From JAXLYX01 sp046351215 (GTDB lineage: Bacteria; Myxococcota_A; Polyangia; Polyangiales; Houyiibacteriaceae): DNA of 64,000 bases. The stretch lies in assembly GCA_046351215.1 (NCBI GenBank), contig JAXLYX010000018.1, positions 87,955 through 151,954 of the forward strand, written 5' to 3'. The notes under the pieces were generated by a model. That model saw nothing but the letters and a program-made list of their open reading frames with translations. It had not been told where the DNA came from and did not search any database. Every line of letters begins with the position of its first letter. Within the stretch, counting starts at the first letter, position 1. The position numbers and the translations under genes were made by a program. Of this stretch, positions 27,091 to 35,882 are shown in pieces.

Positions 27091-27127
27091 GGGTCGCGGC
27101 TCACCGCGGACCGGGGATCCTCCGTGG

Positions 27128-27157
27128 CGCCCTCGCGACCCGATGGTCGCGAGGGCG
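27128..27157 (+). terminator. Strong hairpin after the acyl-CoA ligase gene
   Basis: A perfect 13-bp stem, CGCCCTCGCGACC and GGTCGCGAGGGCG, with a CGAT tetraloop lies 37 nt past the stop. No T-run follows, and the next gene's -10 element begins 10 nt later, so it may also act as an operator. Confidence 0.55.
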
Positions 27158-27166
27158 GCGCTCGGA

Positions 27167-27179
27167 TAGGCTGTACCGC
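27167..27179 (+). promoter_or_regulatory. Leaderless-type -10 hexamer TAGGCT
   Basis: TAGGCT at 27167-27172 is followed by 7 nt and the ATG at 27180. No Shine-Dalgarno sequence is present. Confidence 0.5.
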
Positions 27180-27494
27180 ATGGCCGTCCGGAATCCGACC
27201 CCACCACACGCGCTCGTCGACGAGCGGGGGCGTCCGTACTTCCTCTGGGATTCGGACATGACGCTCGACGAGCTGCGGCAGCAGCTTGCCTCGTCCGACC
27301 CCGAGGTGAAGGCCTACTACATCGGCAAGGTCATGCGGCAGGCGAAGCCGGACGACGTCTTCGAATTCGTCGATGTCCGGACCATCCGTTCGCTCTGGGC
27401 CCTCGTCGTGCCGCACCTCGGGACTCGCCGCGAGATGTGGGAATGGCTCTTCGAGGGTTGGGAGCGAGTCGCACGGGAGTCGCGTGACCGATAG
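27180..27494 (+). CDS. Small helical partner protein of an AbiEii-like nucleotidyltransferase
   Basis: The 104-residue acidic helical protein contains LDELRQQLASSDPEVKAYYIGKVMRQAKPDDVFEFV and ends in LGTRREMWEWLFEGWERV. I recall proteins with this L-x-x-p-d-p-x-v-x-A-y-w-x-g-k-l-l-R-e-A pattern lying next to AbiEii-family nucleotidyltransferases. It overlaps the following gene by 11 nt, so the two are translated together. By position it takes the place of the antitoxin in AbiE-like type IV toxin-antitoxin pairs, but it lacks the winged-helix of AbiEi, so its role is inferred only. Confidence 0.65.
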   Translation: MAVRNPTPPHALVDERGRPYFLWDSDMTLDELRQQLASSDPEVKAYYIGKVMRQAKPDDVFEFVDVRTIRSLWALVVPHLGTRREMWEWLFEGWERVARESRDR

Positions 27495-28149
27495 GCTCAC
27501 CGCGGCGCAGCGGGACGCGCTCGACGCGCTCGCCGGCTTGAGTCCGCCCTTCTCGCTCACGGGAGGAGCCGCGCTCGCGGCCGTGTATCTCGGACATCGA
27601 GCGACGCGGGACCTCGACCTCTTCTTCCACGACCTGGCAGCCCTCGGTCGTCTCCCGGAGGAGGCGGCCCACCGACTCCGCGAGGGCGGCTTCGAGGCCC
27701 AGGTTCAGGAGCGATTCGCGACCTTCAGCCGAATCCTCGCGCGTCGCGGCGGCGAAGTGGTCGTGGTCGACCTCGTCGCCGATCCCGTTCCCACGTTGGA
27801 GCCCCCTGTGGAGCAGCGGATCGGCCGCGAGCTCGTGCACGTCGACACGTTGCGCGAGATCATGGCCAACAAGCTCTGCGCCCTGCTCGGAAGATCCGAG
27901 CTCCGCGACCTGGTCGATCTCCGCGCCCTGCTCGCTCGCGGACACTCTCTGCCACCCGCGCTGGGGGACGCGTCGAAAAAGGACTCGGGATTCTCGCCTC
28001 TCCAACTGGCTTGGGCGCTCCGCGGATTCCCCGTCGCGAAGGTCGCGAAAGCCGAAGGGCTCGCGGATCCCGAAGTCGCCGACTTGGAACGATTCCGCTC
28101 CGAGTTGATCGAAGAGCTCCTTCGACAGACGACTCCATCGGCTACCTAG
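27484..28149 (+). CDS. AbiEii/AbiGii-like nucleotidyltransferase
   Basis: The 221-residue protein has SLTGGAALAAVYLGHRATRDLDLFFHD, the GG...R-x-x-x-D-x-D core of the AbiEii family. A third acidic strand VVVVDLV follows, then MANKLCALLGRSELRDLVDL, the K-x-x-A-l-x-x-R-x-x-x-x-D-x-x-D helix. Family members add nucleotides to targets and arrest growth upon phage infection. It starts with GTG, 11 nt inside the upstream partner gene. The C-terminal 60 residues are helical and specific to this group. An alternative is a housekeeping nucleotidyltransferase. Confidence 0.8.
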   Translation: MTDRLTAAQRDALDALAGLSPPFSLTGGAALAAVYLGHRATRDLDLFFHDLAALGRLPEEAAHRLREGGFEAQVQERFATFSRILARRGGEVVVVDLVADPVPTLEPPVEQRIGRELVHVDTLREIMANKLCALLGRSELRDLVDLRALLARGHSLPPALGDASKKDSGFSPLQLAWALRGFPVAKVAKAEGLADPEVADLERFRSELIEELLRQTTPSAT

Positions 28150-28236
28150 CGGAGCCGAGGATCGGGACGATGACTTCGCGCCGCGAATGGCGCTCGAGCC
28201 GCGATGCACCGCGCCCGGGTCGCAGCCCCACCCCGC

Positions 28237-29229
28237 TCACCTCTGACCGAGGAACATCCCCGTCTGCTCGTCCGACCGATCCGTCGCGGGCGGCGGGGCC
28301 TTCGAGAGCGCCGAGACGGCCTCGCGGAGCTCGAAGTCCATCGCGAGCTCGGCCGCCGCGAGGGCGGGCTCGAGCTGCTCGACGTTGCGGGCGCCGAGGA
28401 GCGGCGCCGTGACCGCCGGATGGTGCATGACCCACGCGATCGCGAGCGTGACAGGATGGAGGCCGCGCTCGTTCGCGAAGGCACGGAAGCGCTCGGCGAG
28501 CTCGAACGTCTCGGCCTCGCCGAAGCGGGCCTTGTACATCTCGTTCGTCACGAGGCGTGCGCCCTCGGCGCGATCGGCGACGCCGAACTTGCCCGAGAGC
28601 AGGCCGCCGCCGAGCGGGCTGTAGGGGAAGACCGCGAGGCCTTCGCTCTTCGCCATCGGCAGGAGCTCGACCTCGGCCTGACGCTTCGCGAGGCTGTACT
28701 GCGGCTGGATGCAGACGAGCGGCGCGAAGCCCTTCGCCTCGGCGATACCGAGCGCCTTCATCACCTGCCAGGCCGCGAAATTGCTCGCCGCCGGATAGAG
28801 GACCTTGCCCTGGCGCACGAGATCCTCGACCGCGCGCAGGCTCTCCTCGAGCGCCGTCGCCTCGTCGAAGCGATGGAGGAAGAAGACGTCGATGCGATCG
28901 GTGCCGAGCCGCCGGAGGCTCGCCTCCACCGAACGGACCAGGTGGTAGCGCGAGCTACCGCGATCGTTCGGGCCCTGCCCCATCGGGAAGAAGGCCTTCG
29001 TCGTCAGCACGAGCTCGTCGCGACGGCCACGCACGAGGCCTCCGAGGATCTCCTCGGCACGCCCCTTCGAGTAGACGTTCGCGCAGTCGAAGACGTTGAT
29101 GCCCGCATCGAGGCAGCGCGCGAAGAGCTTCGCCGAGGTGGCCTCGTCGGCGTCGCCGCCGAAGGACATGGTGCCGAACGCGAGGCGCGAGACCTTCACG
29201 CCGGTCTTGCCGAGGAAGACGTAGTCCAT
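28237..29229 (-). CDS. Aldo/keto reductase
   Basis: The 330-residue protein is an NADPH-dependent carbonyl reductase of the TIM-barrel AKR family. The catalytic tetrad is intact: Asp48, Tyr53, Lys78 and His119. FLGKTGVKVSRLAFGTMSFGG is the typical start, and SPLGGGLLSGKFG and the C-terminal LGARNVEQLEPALAAAEL match the AKR11/12-like branch. It is cytoplasmic. ATG is supported by a TAGGAT hexamer 6 nt upstream. It is divergent from the lipoprotein gene with 106 bp between. Confidence 0.93.
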   Translation of the reverse strand: MDYVFLGKTGVKVSRLAFGTMSFGGDADEATSAKLFARCLDAGINVFDCANVYSKGRAEEILGGLVRGRRDELVLTTKAFFPMGQGPNDRGSSRYHLVRSVEASLRRLGTDRIDVFFLHRFDEATALEESLRAVEDLVRQGKVLYPAASNFAAWQVMKALGIAEAKGFAPLVCIQPQYSLAKRQAEVELLPMAKSEGLAVFPYSPLGGGLLSGKFGVADRAEGARLVTNEMYKARFGEAETFELAERFRAFANERGLHPVTLAIAWVMHHPAVTAPLLGARNVEQLEPALAAAELAMDFELREAVSALSKAPPPATDRSDEQTGMFLGQR

Positions 29230-29241
29230 CGGCGCATCCTA
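29230..29241 (-). promoter_or_regulatory. Leaderless-type -10 hexamer TAGGAT
   Basis: TAGGAT (minus strand, 29236-29241) is followed by 6 nt and the ATG of the aldo/keto reductase. Confidence 0.5.
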
Positions 29242-29335
29242 TCGCGTCCCTGCGCCCGACTCGCAAGCGATCCCCCGCACCGCCGTCGTGGGAGCCGAGA
29301 CTTCCCGCATCGGGGCAGGTGCGTATGTCGCCCGC

Positions 29336-31090
29336 ATGACGCTCCGCCCCACGCCGCTCGTCCGTATCGCGCTCGTGCTCGCCTTCGTGGTGCACGCGGC
29401 CTCCCTCGTGGGCTGTGGGAAGACCGAGCGCATCCGCGAGAGGGCGAGCGACCTTCGTCGGTCCGTCCGTCGGAGCCAGGAGCCTCCACGGGTCCCCGCG
29501 CCCCGCGTCGCGACGATCGCGCTCGACGAGACCCACGCCGCGGAAGCCTACGTCGGCCCTCGTGGCGGCAGCCTCGCGCTCGCTCTCGCGGGAGGCGGAC
29601 GAGCGAGCCTGACGATTCCACGCGGCGCCCTGCTCGCGACGACGAAGGTCCGCGTCGTGGCGGTCGCGAGCGCGGTGGGGCTCCCGCTCGGCGGTGGCGT
29701 CGTCGGGGCCGTGCAGCTCGAGCCCGAAGGCCTCGTCCTCTTCCGCCCGGCGACGCTGGCGTTCGAGGGCCTTCCGTCCCCCGCGAGCGGCAGGCCGCGA
29801 GGCGTCGCGTGGCGCGGGCGCGGCATCGACGTCCATCACCGCCCCTTCCGGCGCACGGACGGCCGCACGACGTTCGTCGTCTCGCACTTCAGCGGCTACG
29901 CCTTCGGCGGGGAGACGGAGGCCGACCAGCGCACCGAATCGGATCGCATGCGGTCGGGCGCGGAAGAAGAGGCGAGCGATTCGATCTCCGACACCCTCCA
30001 AGGCGTCGCAGGTCTGCAGGAGCGCGATCCCGGGGCGCGACCGACCGACGAGGAGGAGCAACGCATCGAGGAGGCGCTCCGTCGCTGGTGGGAGCGCACG
30101 GTGCGCGAGTGGCTGATCTCGGCCGAGACGCGGGACGATCTCCTCGAGACCGCGATCACGGAGTACCTGAGCTTCTGGTCTTCGGTGACCTACGTCGGTC
30201 TCGAAGAACGCTTCGTCCGCGAGAAGCGCGAGGCCGAGGATCGCATCGCCCGCGGCCTCGCGAACGGGATCCGCCGCGCCTACGACCGGTGCATGGAGCG
30301 GAAGACCATCGAGGAATGCGCCACGATGGTGAAGTGGCTCGGCGCGGCCCAGATGCTCGGCCTCGAGGGAAGGCCTGGGCTCACGCAGGCCGAGCTGCGC
30401 GCACGCATGGAAGACTGCCTGAACCTGAAGGTTCGGCTCGACCTGCGCATCCAGTTCGGGCTCATGGACGAGTCCGTGCGCATCTGGGCAGACCTGCGCA
30501 TCGAGGAGATGGAGCTCCACATGAGCCGCCAGCTCACGGAAGGCGACGCGCTGCTCCCACCGTTCGAGGCGCGGGGGCCGCTCCGATACGAGCGCTTCGA
30601 GGTCCGGTTCGACGACGAGGGGTGTCGGACGACGAACGTGGGCACGACCGATGGCGAGGCCGAGGTCGAGGTCGAGATCGACGTGAACCTCCGGTCCGAG
30701 CCGCCGGCGCCGCGACCTCCCACGAATCCATCCGTCGTGGTGCCGCCCGAGGGGGCTCCCGAGTCGCATCCGCCGACGCCGCCACCCGTTCCCTACGCGA
30801 GCGTGAGGGTCACGCCCACCCGGGCGCCGCTCGATCACTTCACCGTCAGCTGCGAGGGCCTTCCCGCGGTCCCGATGGCGGGTCCGATCGCGCAATCGGC
30901 CCTCCACGGGACCGCGGTCGCGCGGAGCCGAGGAGACGAGGCCGGCGCGGCCCGAGGCGCGATCTCCATGAACCTACAGCGCCAGAGCGCGGGCTTCGTC
31001 CTCTTCGCGGGTCCCGAGATCGCGAGGCCGACGCTCGAGGGCGAGACGTTCCAGGTCGAGCTCCGGCCGGAGATCGTCGCGGGCGACTGA
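29336..31090 (+). CDS. Large lipoprotein with ZU5-like domain, function unknown
   Basis: The 584-residue protein has a lipoprotein signal (hydrophobic VRIALVLAFVVHAASLVG followed by Cys27). An N-terminal ZU5-like beta domain (about 70-180) shows GGSLALALAGGGRASLTIPRGALLATTKVRVV, the G-g-x-l-x-x-p...tipagAl pattern common in myxobacterial surface proteins. A charged helical middle (about 200-400) and a Pro-rich linker (near 465-500) precede a final beta region. No enzyme motif is visible. The start ATG has a TATGTC sequence 6 nt upstream, close to the leaderless consensus. Role in the cell envelope is inferred. Confidence 0.7.
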   Translation: MTLRPTPLVRIALVLAFVVHAASLVGCGKTERIRERASDLRRSVRRSQEPPRVPAPRVATIALDETHAAEAYVGPRGGSLALALAGGGRASLTIPRGALLATTKVRVVAVASAVGLPLGGGVVGAVQLEPEGLVLFRPATLAFEGLPSPASGRPRGVAWRGRGIDVHHRPFRRTDGRTTFVVSHFSGYAFGGETEADQRTESDRMRSGAEEEASDSISDTLQGVAGLQERDPGARPTDEEEQRIEEALRRWWERTVREWLISAETRDDLLETAITEYLSFWSSVTYVGLEERFVREKREAEDRIARGLANGIRRAYDRCMERKTIEECATMVKWLGAAQMLGLEGRPGLTQAELRARMEDCLNLKVRLDLRIQFGLMDESVRIWADLRIEEMELHMSRQLTEGDALLPPFEARGPLRYERFEVRFDDEGCRTTNVGTTDGEAEVEVEIDVNLRSEPPAPRPPTNPSVVVPPEGAPESHPPTPPPVPYASVRVTPTRAPLDHFTVSCEGLPAVPMAGPIAQSALHGTAVARSRGDEAGAARGAISMNLQRQSAGFVLFAGPEIARPTLEGETFQVELRPEIVAGD

Positions 31091-31120
31091 GCCCGGAGCC
31101 GGGGACCGGCCCGCGGCGCC

Positions 31121-32854
31121 TCACTTCGTCGGAGCAGGCGCCGCCGGCTCGTCCTTCGGCGACTGCCGGAAGAAGACCCCCGCGAGCTGATCACCGAGCT
31201 GGTCGAAGGCGCGCTCCGTCATCGTCGCGTAGATCCGCTGCGCGGACGACTGCCCGGGCGTGTCGTCGTGGACCGTGAAGGTCTGGGGAGGCTCGACGGC
31301 GACGCGGAACTCGAAGCCCTCCGTGTCGCCCGGCACGCGCATGCGCACGTGGAAGTCCACGTGGATGCCGACGAACGCGCGCGGATCGGTCGCGTTCTCG
31401 TAGAAGGCGCCGTTCGGACGCACGACGTAGTCGACGTCGAAGGTCGGGCTCGCGGCGTCGGGCGGGCTCCCCTTCGGGAGGCGACCCTGGTGCTCGAGGT
31501 CGAGGATGTCCGCGGGGAAGACCTGCGAGAAGCCGCGGTCGAGGAGCTGGGTGACGGACGTCTCGAGCGTCGCCGTCCGCTCCGGCGTGAACTGCGGAGC
31601 GATCGGCTCGACGGTCTTGCCCGAGCGCGCGAGCGAGCGCTGCGAGAGCTCGGTGTCGATCGCCGTGAGCTCGTCCGTGCTCGGCGCGGCGAAGCGGACC
31701 TTCACCGAGACCGTGTCGTGCGCCTCGAGGAAGGCGACGAGCCGCTGCATGAACGCGATCATCCGCGAGTCGGCGGGCGCCTGCGCGAGGAAGCGATCGA
31801 GGGACTGCACGTAGCGCGCGTGGATCGCGGTGCGCGCCTCGCCGACCTGCGGCGCGTGGGGAAAGCGGCGGAGGAAGTCGCGGAGGGCCGAGACCGTGTT
31901 CGAGGCGACGGCCTCCTGGAAGACGGCGCGCGGGAGCAGCACGTTCCTCACCTCGTCGGTGTGGAGCATGCCGCTCTCGAGGTAGTGCTGGAGGGCGCCG
32001 GACCCGCCCTCGCGCGAGAGCGTGGCGAAGGCGATCTCCTCGCTCAGGAGGTTGCGGGCGAAGAAGAAGGGCGGCGCGATCACGAGCGCCGCGAGGAAGC
32101 CCACGAGCGCGGCGCGGCGCACGAAGACGGGCGGATCGTGCGCGAGGGGCGTGCCGATCTCGCGCTCGTGCTGTTCACGGTACGACGCCAGCGCGGACGG
32201 ATCGTCGAGCACGGGCGAGCCGCGCACCTCGGAGAGCACGTCGAGGCGCTGCAGCGTCGCGAGGTCGTTCCGGTTCGCGGCGTCCCGCACGCGCGATTGC
32301 GCATCGCGGAGCGAATCGAGCAGCGCCTGCGCATCGGCCTGCTTGCGCACCCAGAGGTTCTCGAGGCGCTTGCCGGGGAAGCGGAGCTCCACGCGCGAGC
32401 CGGTGTAGGCGCCGTTGTGGTAGTGGTGGACGATCTGGACGTTCTCGATCGCCGAGGTCGGCAGGATCTCGAGCGTCGCGTCCTTGGCGACGACGAGCTC
32501 GAGCGGGAAGAGGTAGCGGCCGCGCGGAAAGGGCAGGCCCGAGCGACGCTGGAAGGCCCTCACGACGGCGAGCAGGCCCCAGAGCGCGAAGAAGAAGGAG
32601 ACGACGTACCCGAGCACGAAGCCGAAGGGCTCGTGGAAGTTGTACGGGCTCCCGAAGTCGCCGAAGACGAAGAGCGCGATCCCCCCGAGCCCGAGCAGCG
32701 CGAGCAGCGACCAGCCGAAGACGGGTCCCCCGAAACCCTCCGGGAAGTCGGCCACCGGCCGCGGCTCTCCCTGCTTCGACAACGACTCGACCAGCCGCTT
32801 CCGTGTACCGCCCGGAAGCGAATTGAAGTGCAGCTTGCGCACCGGCGCCGCCAT
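31121..32854 (-). CDS. Membrane protein of unknown function
   Basis: The 577-residue protein has an N-terminal cytoplasmic piece, two close hydrophobic helices (about 48-66 and 80-100; the latter FVLGYVVSFFFALWGLLAVV), and a third (about 260-280) after a linker containing KRLENLWVRKQADAQALLDSL. The remaining C-terminal 300 residues are soluble with no family signature. The ATG at 32854 has GGAGGG upstream, whereas an in-frame extension to 32929 has none. It is divergent from the patatin gene and convergent with the ZU5-like lipoprotein gene (30-bp gap). The function cannot be told. Confidence 0.7.
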   Translation of the reverse strand: MAAPVRKLHFNSLPGGTRKRLVESLSKQGEPRPVADFPEGFGGPVFGWSLLALLGLGGIALFVFGDFGSPYNFHEPFGFVLGYVVSFFFALWGLLAVVRAFQRRSGLPFPRGRYLFPLELVVAKDATLEILPTSAIENVQIVHHYHNGAYTGSRVELRFPGKRLENLWVRKQADAQALLDSLRDAQSRVRDAANRNDLATLQRLDVLSEVRGSPVLDDPSALASYREQHEREIGTPLAHDPPVFVRRAALVGFLAALVIAPPFFFARNLLSEEIAFATLSREGGSGALQHYLESGMLHTDEVRNVLLPRAVFQEAVASNTVSALRDFLRRFPHAPQVGEARTAIHARYVQSLDRFLAQAPADSRMIAFMQRLVAFLEAHDTVSVKVRFAAPSTDELTAIDTELSQRSLARSGKTVEPIAPQFTPERTATLETSVTQLLDRGFSQVFPADILDLEHQGRLPKGSPPDAASPTFDVDYVVRPNGAFYENATDPRAFVGIHVDFHVRMRVPGDTEGFEFRVAVEPPQTFTVHDDTPGQSSAQRIYATMTERAFDQLGDQLAGVFFRQSPKDEPAAPAPTK

Positions 32855-33007
32855 GCCCCGCCCTCCTGCCCGAACCCCGACCCTGCCAGGGTAGCGAAGA
32901 CGGGAGGGTCGCCGGAAGGCCGTCGTCACCCTTCCGGGGGTGAAGGGAGACCGGACGGACGCGAAACCACTTGCCCAGGAACGGGGGTGCGCTCAGATGA
33001 CGGGAAG

Positions 33008-34771
33008 ATGACGAAGGGCACCACCGACTCCGGCCAACGCCCGGCGGGAGCCTCGAAGGCTCCGCGCGAGAGGCGCGTGCTGTATCACGGCCGCTCCAGG
33101 GCCCGCTTCGACACCCTCGTCGCCGCCATGGCGACCGCCGAGGGAGCCGAGCTCTCGAAGCACCTGGGTCTCCCGATCCTCTCCTACGAGGGCGAGCGCT
33201 ACCGCTTCCTGCCCGTGACGGACGTCGACGGGGCGCAGGGCGTCCTCGGCTCGAGCTACGTGAGCCTCGTCGTCGTCGACCTCTGCGGCGAAGAAGCCTC
33301 GGTCGAGCGCTGTCACGCCGCGCGCCGCCTCTTCCACTCCCTCGATCGCACCGACGATCGCGAGCTCCGCTACGGCTTCCACCGGATCCTCGTCCTCCTG
33401 CCCGAGGTCGGCGACGGCCCGCTCGACGATCTCCTCCTCGAGCTCGGCAACCTCGGCATCCGTCACACGATGCGCCTCGCGCACGAGGACGACGAGGGCA
33501 CGGTCCACGCCGACGGCGGCTCCAAGGTCCTGCGACGCATCTCCGCGCTCGTCCACGATCGCGATCCGGGCCCCACGGCCCTCGTCGCGAACGGAGGCGG
33601 CATCACGGGCATCTACTTCGAGCTCGGCGCGCTGAAGTGCCTCGACGACTGCCTCGGCCCGGGCGGCGTGAACCTCTTCGACCAGTTCTACGGCATCAGC
33701 GCGGGTGCCGTGATCACGGCCCTGCTCTCGGTCGGCTACACGGTCGACGAGCAGATGGCGGCGATCGCGGGCGTGCCGGGCGGACGCATCCCGGCGATGA
33801 GCCTCTCGCTCCTGCGCTTCGGCCACCTGAACCTCGTCGACCAATTCTGGCGCTGGCGGAAGTTCACGTGGACCGGCCTCAAGGCCGTCTCGCGCATCGC
33901 GCGCGGCAAGGGACGCGGCACGGCCGACGACCTCTTCCTCGAGTGGACGAGCCTCGTCGGCGCGCCGTTCCAGTCGGACGGCTTCGAGGCGATGCTCCGC
34001 GAGCGGCTCGAGGTCCCCGGCGGCACGAACCGTTTCCAGGACCTCCCGCGCAAGCTCTACGTCGGCGCCTCGGATCAGGACGCGCGACGCGCCGTGCTCT
34101 TCGGCGCGCCGGGCTACGACATGGTGCCGATCAGCAAGGCCGTGCAGGCCTCGCTGAGCATCAACCCCGCCTTCTCGGGCGTGCGCATCGGCGATCGCTT
34201 CTACGAGGACGGCGCGATCACCCGCACCTCCAACTACGTCGAGGCGATCGAGAACGGCGCGCGCCTGCTGATGGTGCTCGATCCCTTCGTCCCCTACGTC
34301 TCGAAGAAAGCCGGCGCGAACAACCGCCGCGGCATGCTCTACAACGTCGACCAGGACATCCGCACGATGTCGTTCACGCGCTTCGAGTCGACGCGCGACC
34401 TCGTGCTGCGCAAGCATCCCGACGTCTCGAGCTACACCTTCCTGCCGGCGAACAGCCAGCGGAAGCTGCTCTCCGTGAACCCGATGGACCATCGGCCGTA
34501 CCTGCCGATCTGGCGCGCGGCTTACCTCTCGACGCTCCAGCGCATCGAGCAGCTCCAGCACCGCCTCGGCGGCGACCTCGCGGCGCGCGGTCGCTCGCTC
34601 GACATCTCGCGAGCGGTCGAGGTCGCGCAGCGCCTCCGTCGGCAGACCAAGGTCGACTTCGCCGACTTCTTCCCGAACCGTCGGGTCGAGCTCGCGAAGG
34701 TGCCCCTCATCGGCGAGGGGGCCCCCGCCGGCAGCAGCGCGGTCCGCCGGACGCTCGCCGCCGCGGAGTGA
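33008..34771 (+). CDS. Patatin-like phospholipase
   Basis: The 587-residue protein has a patatin catalytic domain (about 190-480). NGGGITGIYFELGALK is the oxyanion glycine block, YGISAGAV carries the nucleophile Ser231 (GxSxG), and EDGAI carries the catalytic Asp401. The Ser-Asp dyad cleaves acyl esters of phospholipids or galactolipids. The N-terminal 190 residues form a Rossmann-like domain (VSLVVVDLCGE, IRHTMRL) of unknown role, and the C-terminal 100 residues are helical. No signal peptide is visible. It is about twice the size of small patatins. A hairpin follows the stop. Confidence 0.9.
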   Translation: MTKGTTDSGQRPAGASKAPRERRVLYHGRSRARFDTLVAAMATAEGAELSKHLGLPILSYEGERYRFLPVTDVDGAQGVLGSSYVSLVVVDLCGEEASVERCHAARRLFHSLDRTDDRELRYGFHRILVLLPEVGDGPLDDLLLELGNLGIRHTMRLAHEDDEGTVHADGGSKVLRRISALVHDRDPGPTALVANGGGITGIYFELGALKCLDDCLGPGGVNLFDQFYGISAGAVITALLSVGYTVDEQMAAIAGVPGGRIPAMSLSLLRFGHLNLVDQFWRWRKFTWTGLKAVSRIARGKGRGTADDLFLEWTSLVGAPFQSDGFEAMLRERLEVPGGTNRFQDLPRKLYVGASDQDARRAVLFGAPGYDMVPISKAVQASLSINPAFSGVRIGDRFYEDGAITRTSNYVEAIENGARLLMVLDPFVPYVSKKAGANNRRGMLYNVDQDIRTMSFTRFESTRDLVLRKHPDVSSYTFLPANSQRKLLSVNPMDHRPYLPIWRAAYLSTLQRIEQLQHRLGGDLAARGRSLDISRAVEVAQRLRRQTKVDFADFFPNRRVELAKVPLIGEGAPAGSSAVRRTLAAAE

Positions 34772-34787
34772 GCCCCCATCCGGGGAC

Positions 34788-34818
34788 GCTCCGCCGGTAG
34801 GAGGCCGGCGAACGGAGC
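34788..34818 (+). terminator. Imperfect hairpin after the patatin gene
   Basis: GCTC-CGCCGG and CCGGCG-(AACG)-GAGC form a 10-bp stem with a 4-nt bulge and a 7-nt loop, 16 nt past the stop. No T-run follows. Confidence 0.35.
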
Positions 34819-34862
34819 GAGCCGGGCGCCCGAGGCGGCTTCCCGAGCGCGGGTTCCGACCC

Positions 34863-34876
34863 TACCGTGGGTCGCC
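34863..34876 (+). promoter_or_regulatory. Leaderless-type -10 hexamer TACCGT
   Basis: TACCGT at 34863-34868 is followed by 8 nt and the ATG of the pyrophosphatase gene. Confidence 0.45.
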
Positions 34877-35416
34877 ATGCATCCGCTCCACGACATCCGC
34901 CTCCCCGACGACATCGGCGACGCCTTCCCCGCCGTCATCGAGATCCCCAAGGGCTCGAAGCTCAAGTACGAGATCGACAAGAAGACGGGCATGCTCATGC
35001 TCGATCGCGTGCTGCACTCGTCGGTGATCTACCCGGCGAACTACGGGTTCATCCCGCAGACGCACGCGGACGACGGCGACCCGCTCGACGTCCTCGTCTT
35101 CATGCAGGAGCCGGTGCATCCGATGACCCTCGTCCGCGCCCGCGCCATCGGCGGGTTCCAGATGCGCGACGACAAGGGCATCGACGACAAGATCGTGGCG
35201 GTCGCCGTCGACGATCCGGCCGTCTCGCACTACACGGACGCCTCCCAGCTCCCGCCGCACCTGATGCTCGAGCTGCGCCGCTTCTTCCAGGACTACAAGG
35301 TCCTCGAGGGGAAGTTCAGCGAGGTCGAGGAGCTCTTCGGCCGCGATCGGGCGCTCGAGGTCATCAAGGCGTCGATCGCCGGCTACCGGGCCCAGCACTC
35401 CTGGGACAAGGGCTGA
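34877..35416 (+). CDS. ppa: Inorganic pyrophosphatase (family I)
   Basis: The 179-residue enzyme hydrolyses pyrophosphate to phosphate, pulling biosynthetic reactions forward. It shows IEIPKGSKLKYEIDKKTG at the start, YPANYGFIPQT, and the signature DDGDPLDVLV (D-G-D-P-x-D-x-x-V), which supplies the metal-binding acids. DKIVAVAVDDP and YKVLEGKFSEV are also conserved. The length is normal for bacterial family I enzymes. It heads a same-strand group with a small orphan gene and an inositol-phosphatase gene, consistent with a phosphate-metabolism operon. Confidence 0.96.
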   Translation: MHPLHDIRLPDDIGDAFPAVIEIPKGSKLKYEIDKKTGMLMLDRVLHSSVIYPANYGFIPQTHADDGDPLDVLVFMQEPVHPMTLVRARAIGGFQMRDDKGIDDKIVAVAVDDPAVSHYTDASQLPPHLMLELRRFFQDYKVLEGKFSEVEELFGRDRALEVIKASIAGYRAQHSWDKG

Positions 35417-35463
35417 TCGTCGGCGCCTCTCCTCCGTGCTAGAGCGCGGCCGAGAGGCGAAAG

Positions 35464-35877
35464 ATGACGACGATCGCGCTGCGACCGAAGTTCGAGGACG
35501 GAACCGAGACCACGTTCGCGAAGGCCCATGCCGAGGCCCTCGGCCGGGCCTTTCCCGCGCTCGACGACCTCGCGCACCAGCTCGACGTGCGGGGCCCGAG
35601 CAGCTTCGACGCCTACGCGGACGTCGAGCTGCCCGAGGGCTTCGAGGGGGACGAGGCGGCCGTGGCGGCGCTGGTCGCCGAGGCGAGCCCCACGTACCAC
35701 GACGTCGCCGAGGCCATGGCCGCGTTCACGGCCCTCGTGCACGCGCTCGAGCAGGGCCAGACCGGCTCGCTGGAAGAGGCGGAGGTCGCCCCGACCCTCG
35801 CGGCCCTCTCGGAGCTCCGGCGCGTCCTCGAGCACGTGAACGGCCGCGACATCGGCTTCCATCTCGACGTGGAGTGA
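35464..35877 (+). CDS. Small acidic protein of unknown function
   Basis: The 137-residue protein is rich in Ala, Glu and Leu with no signal or membrane segment. It contains DVRGPSSFDAYADVELPEGFEGDEAAVAALVAEASPTYHDVAEAM and ends RRVLEHVNGRDIGFHLDVE. I do not recognise the family. GAGAGGCGAAAG lies just upstream of the ATG. It lies 47 bp after the pyrophosphatase and 5 bp before the inositol-phosphatase gene, so it is probably co-transcribed. A regulatory or structural role is possible. Confidence 0.65.
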   Translation: MTTIALRPKFEDGTETTFAKAHAEALGRAFPALDDLAHQLDVRGPSSFDAYADVELPEGFEGDEAAVAALVAEASPTYHDVAEAMAAFTALVHALEQGQTGSLEEAEVAPTLAALSELRRVLEHVNGRDIGFHLDVE

Positions 35878-35882
35878 AGGCG

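Noticed and set aside
23494..27207. 1237-residue minus-strand open frame opposite aspartate kinase and the acyl-CoA ligase
   Set aside because: It spans two real genes, has no start support or motif, and is very rich in charged residues.
31268..33007. In-frame upstream extension of the patatin gene
   Set aside because: The extension lies antisense to the membrane-protein gene, is low complexity, and the first Met at 33008 begins the plausible protein.
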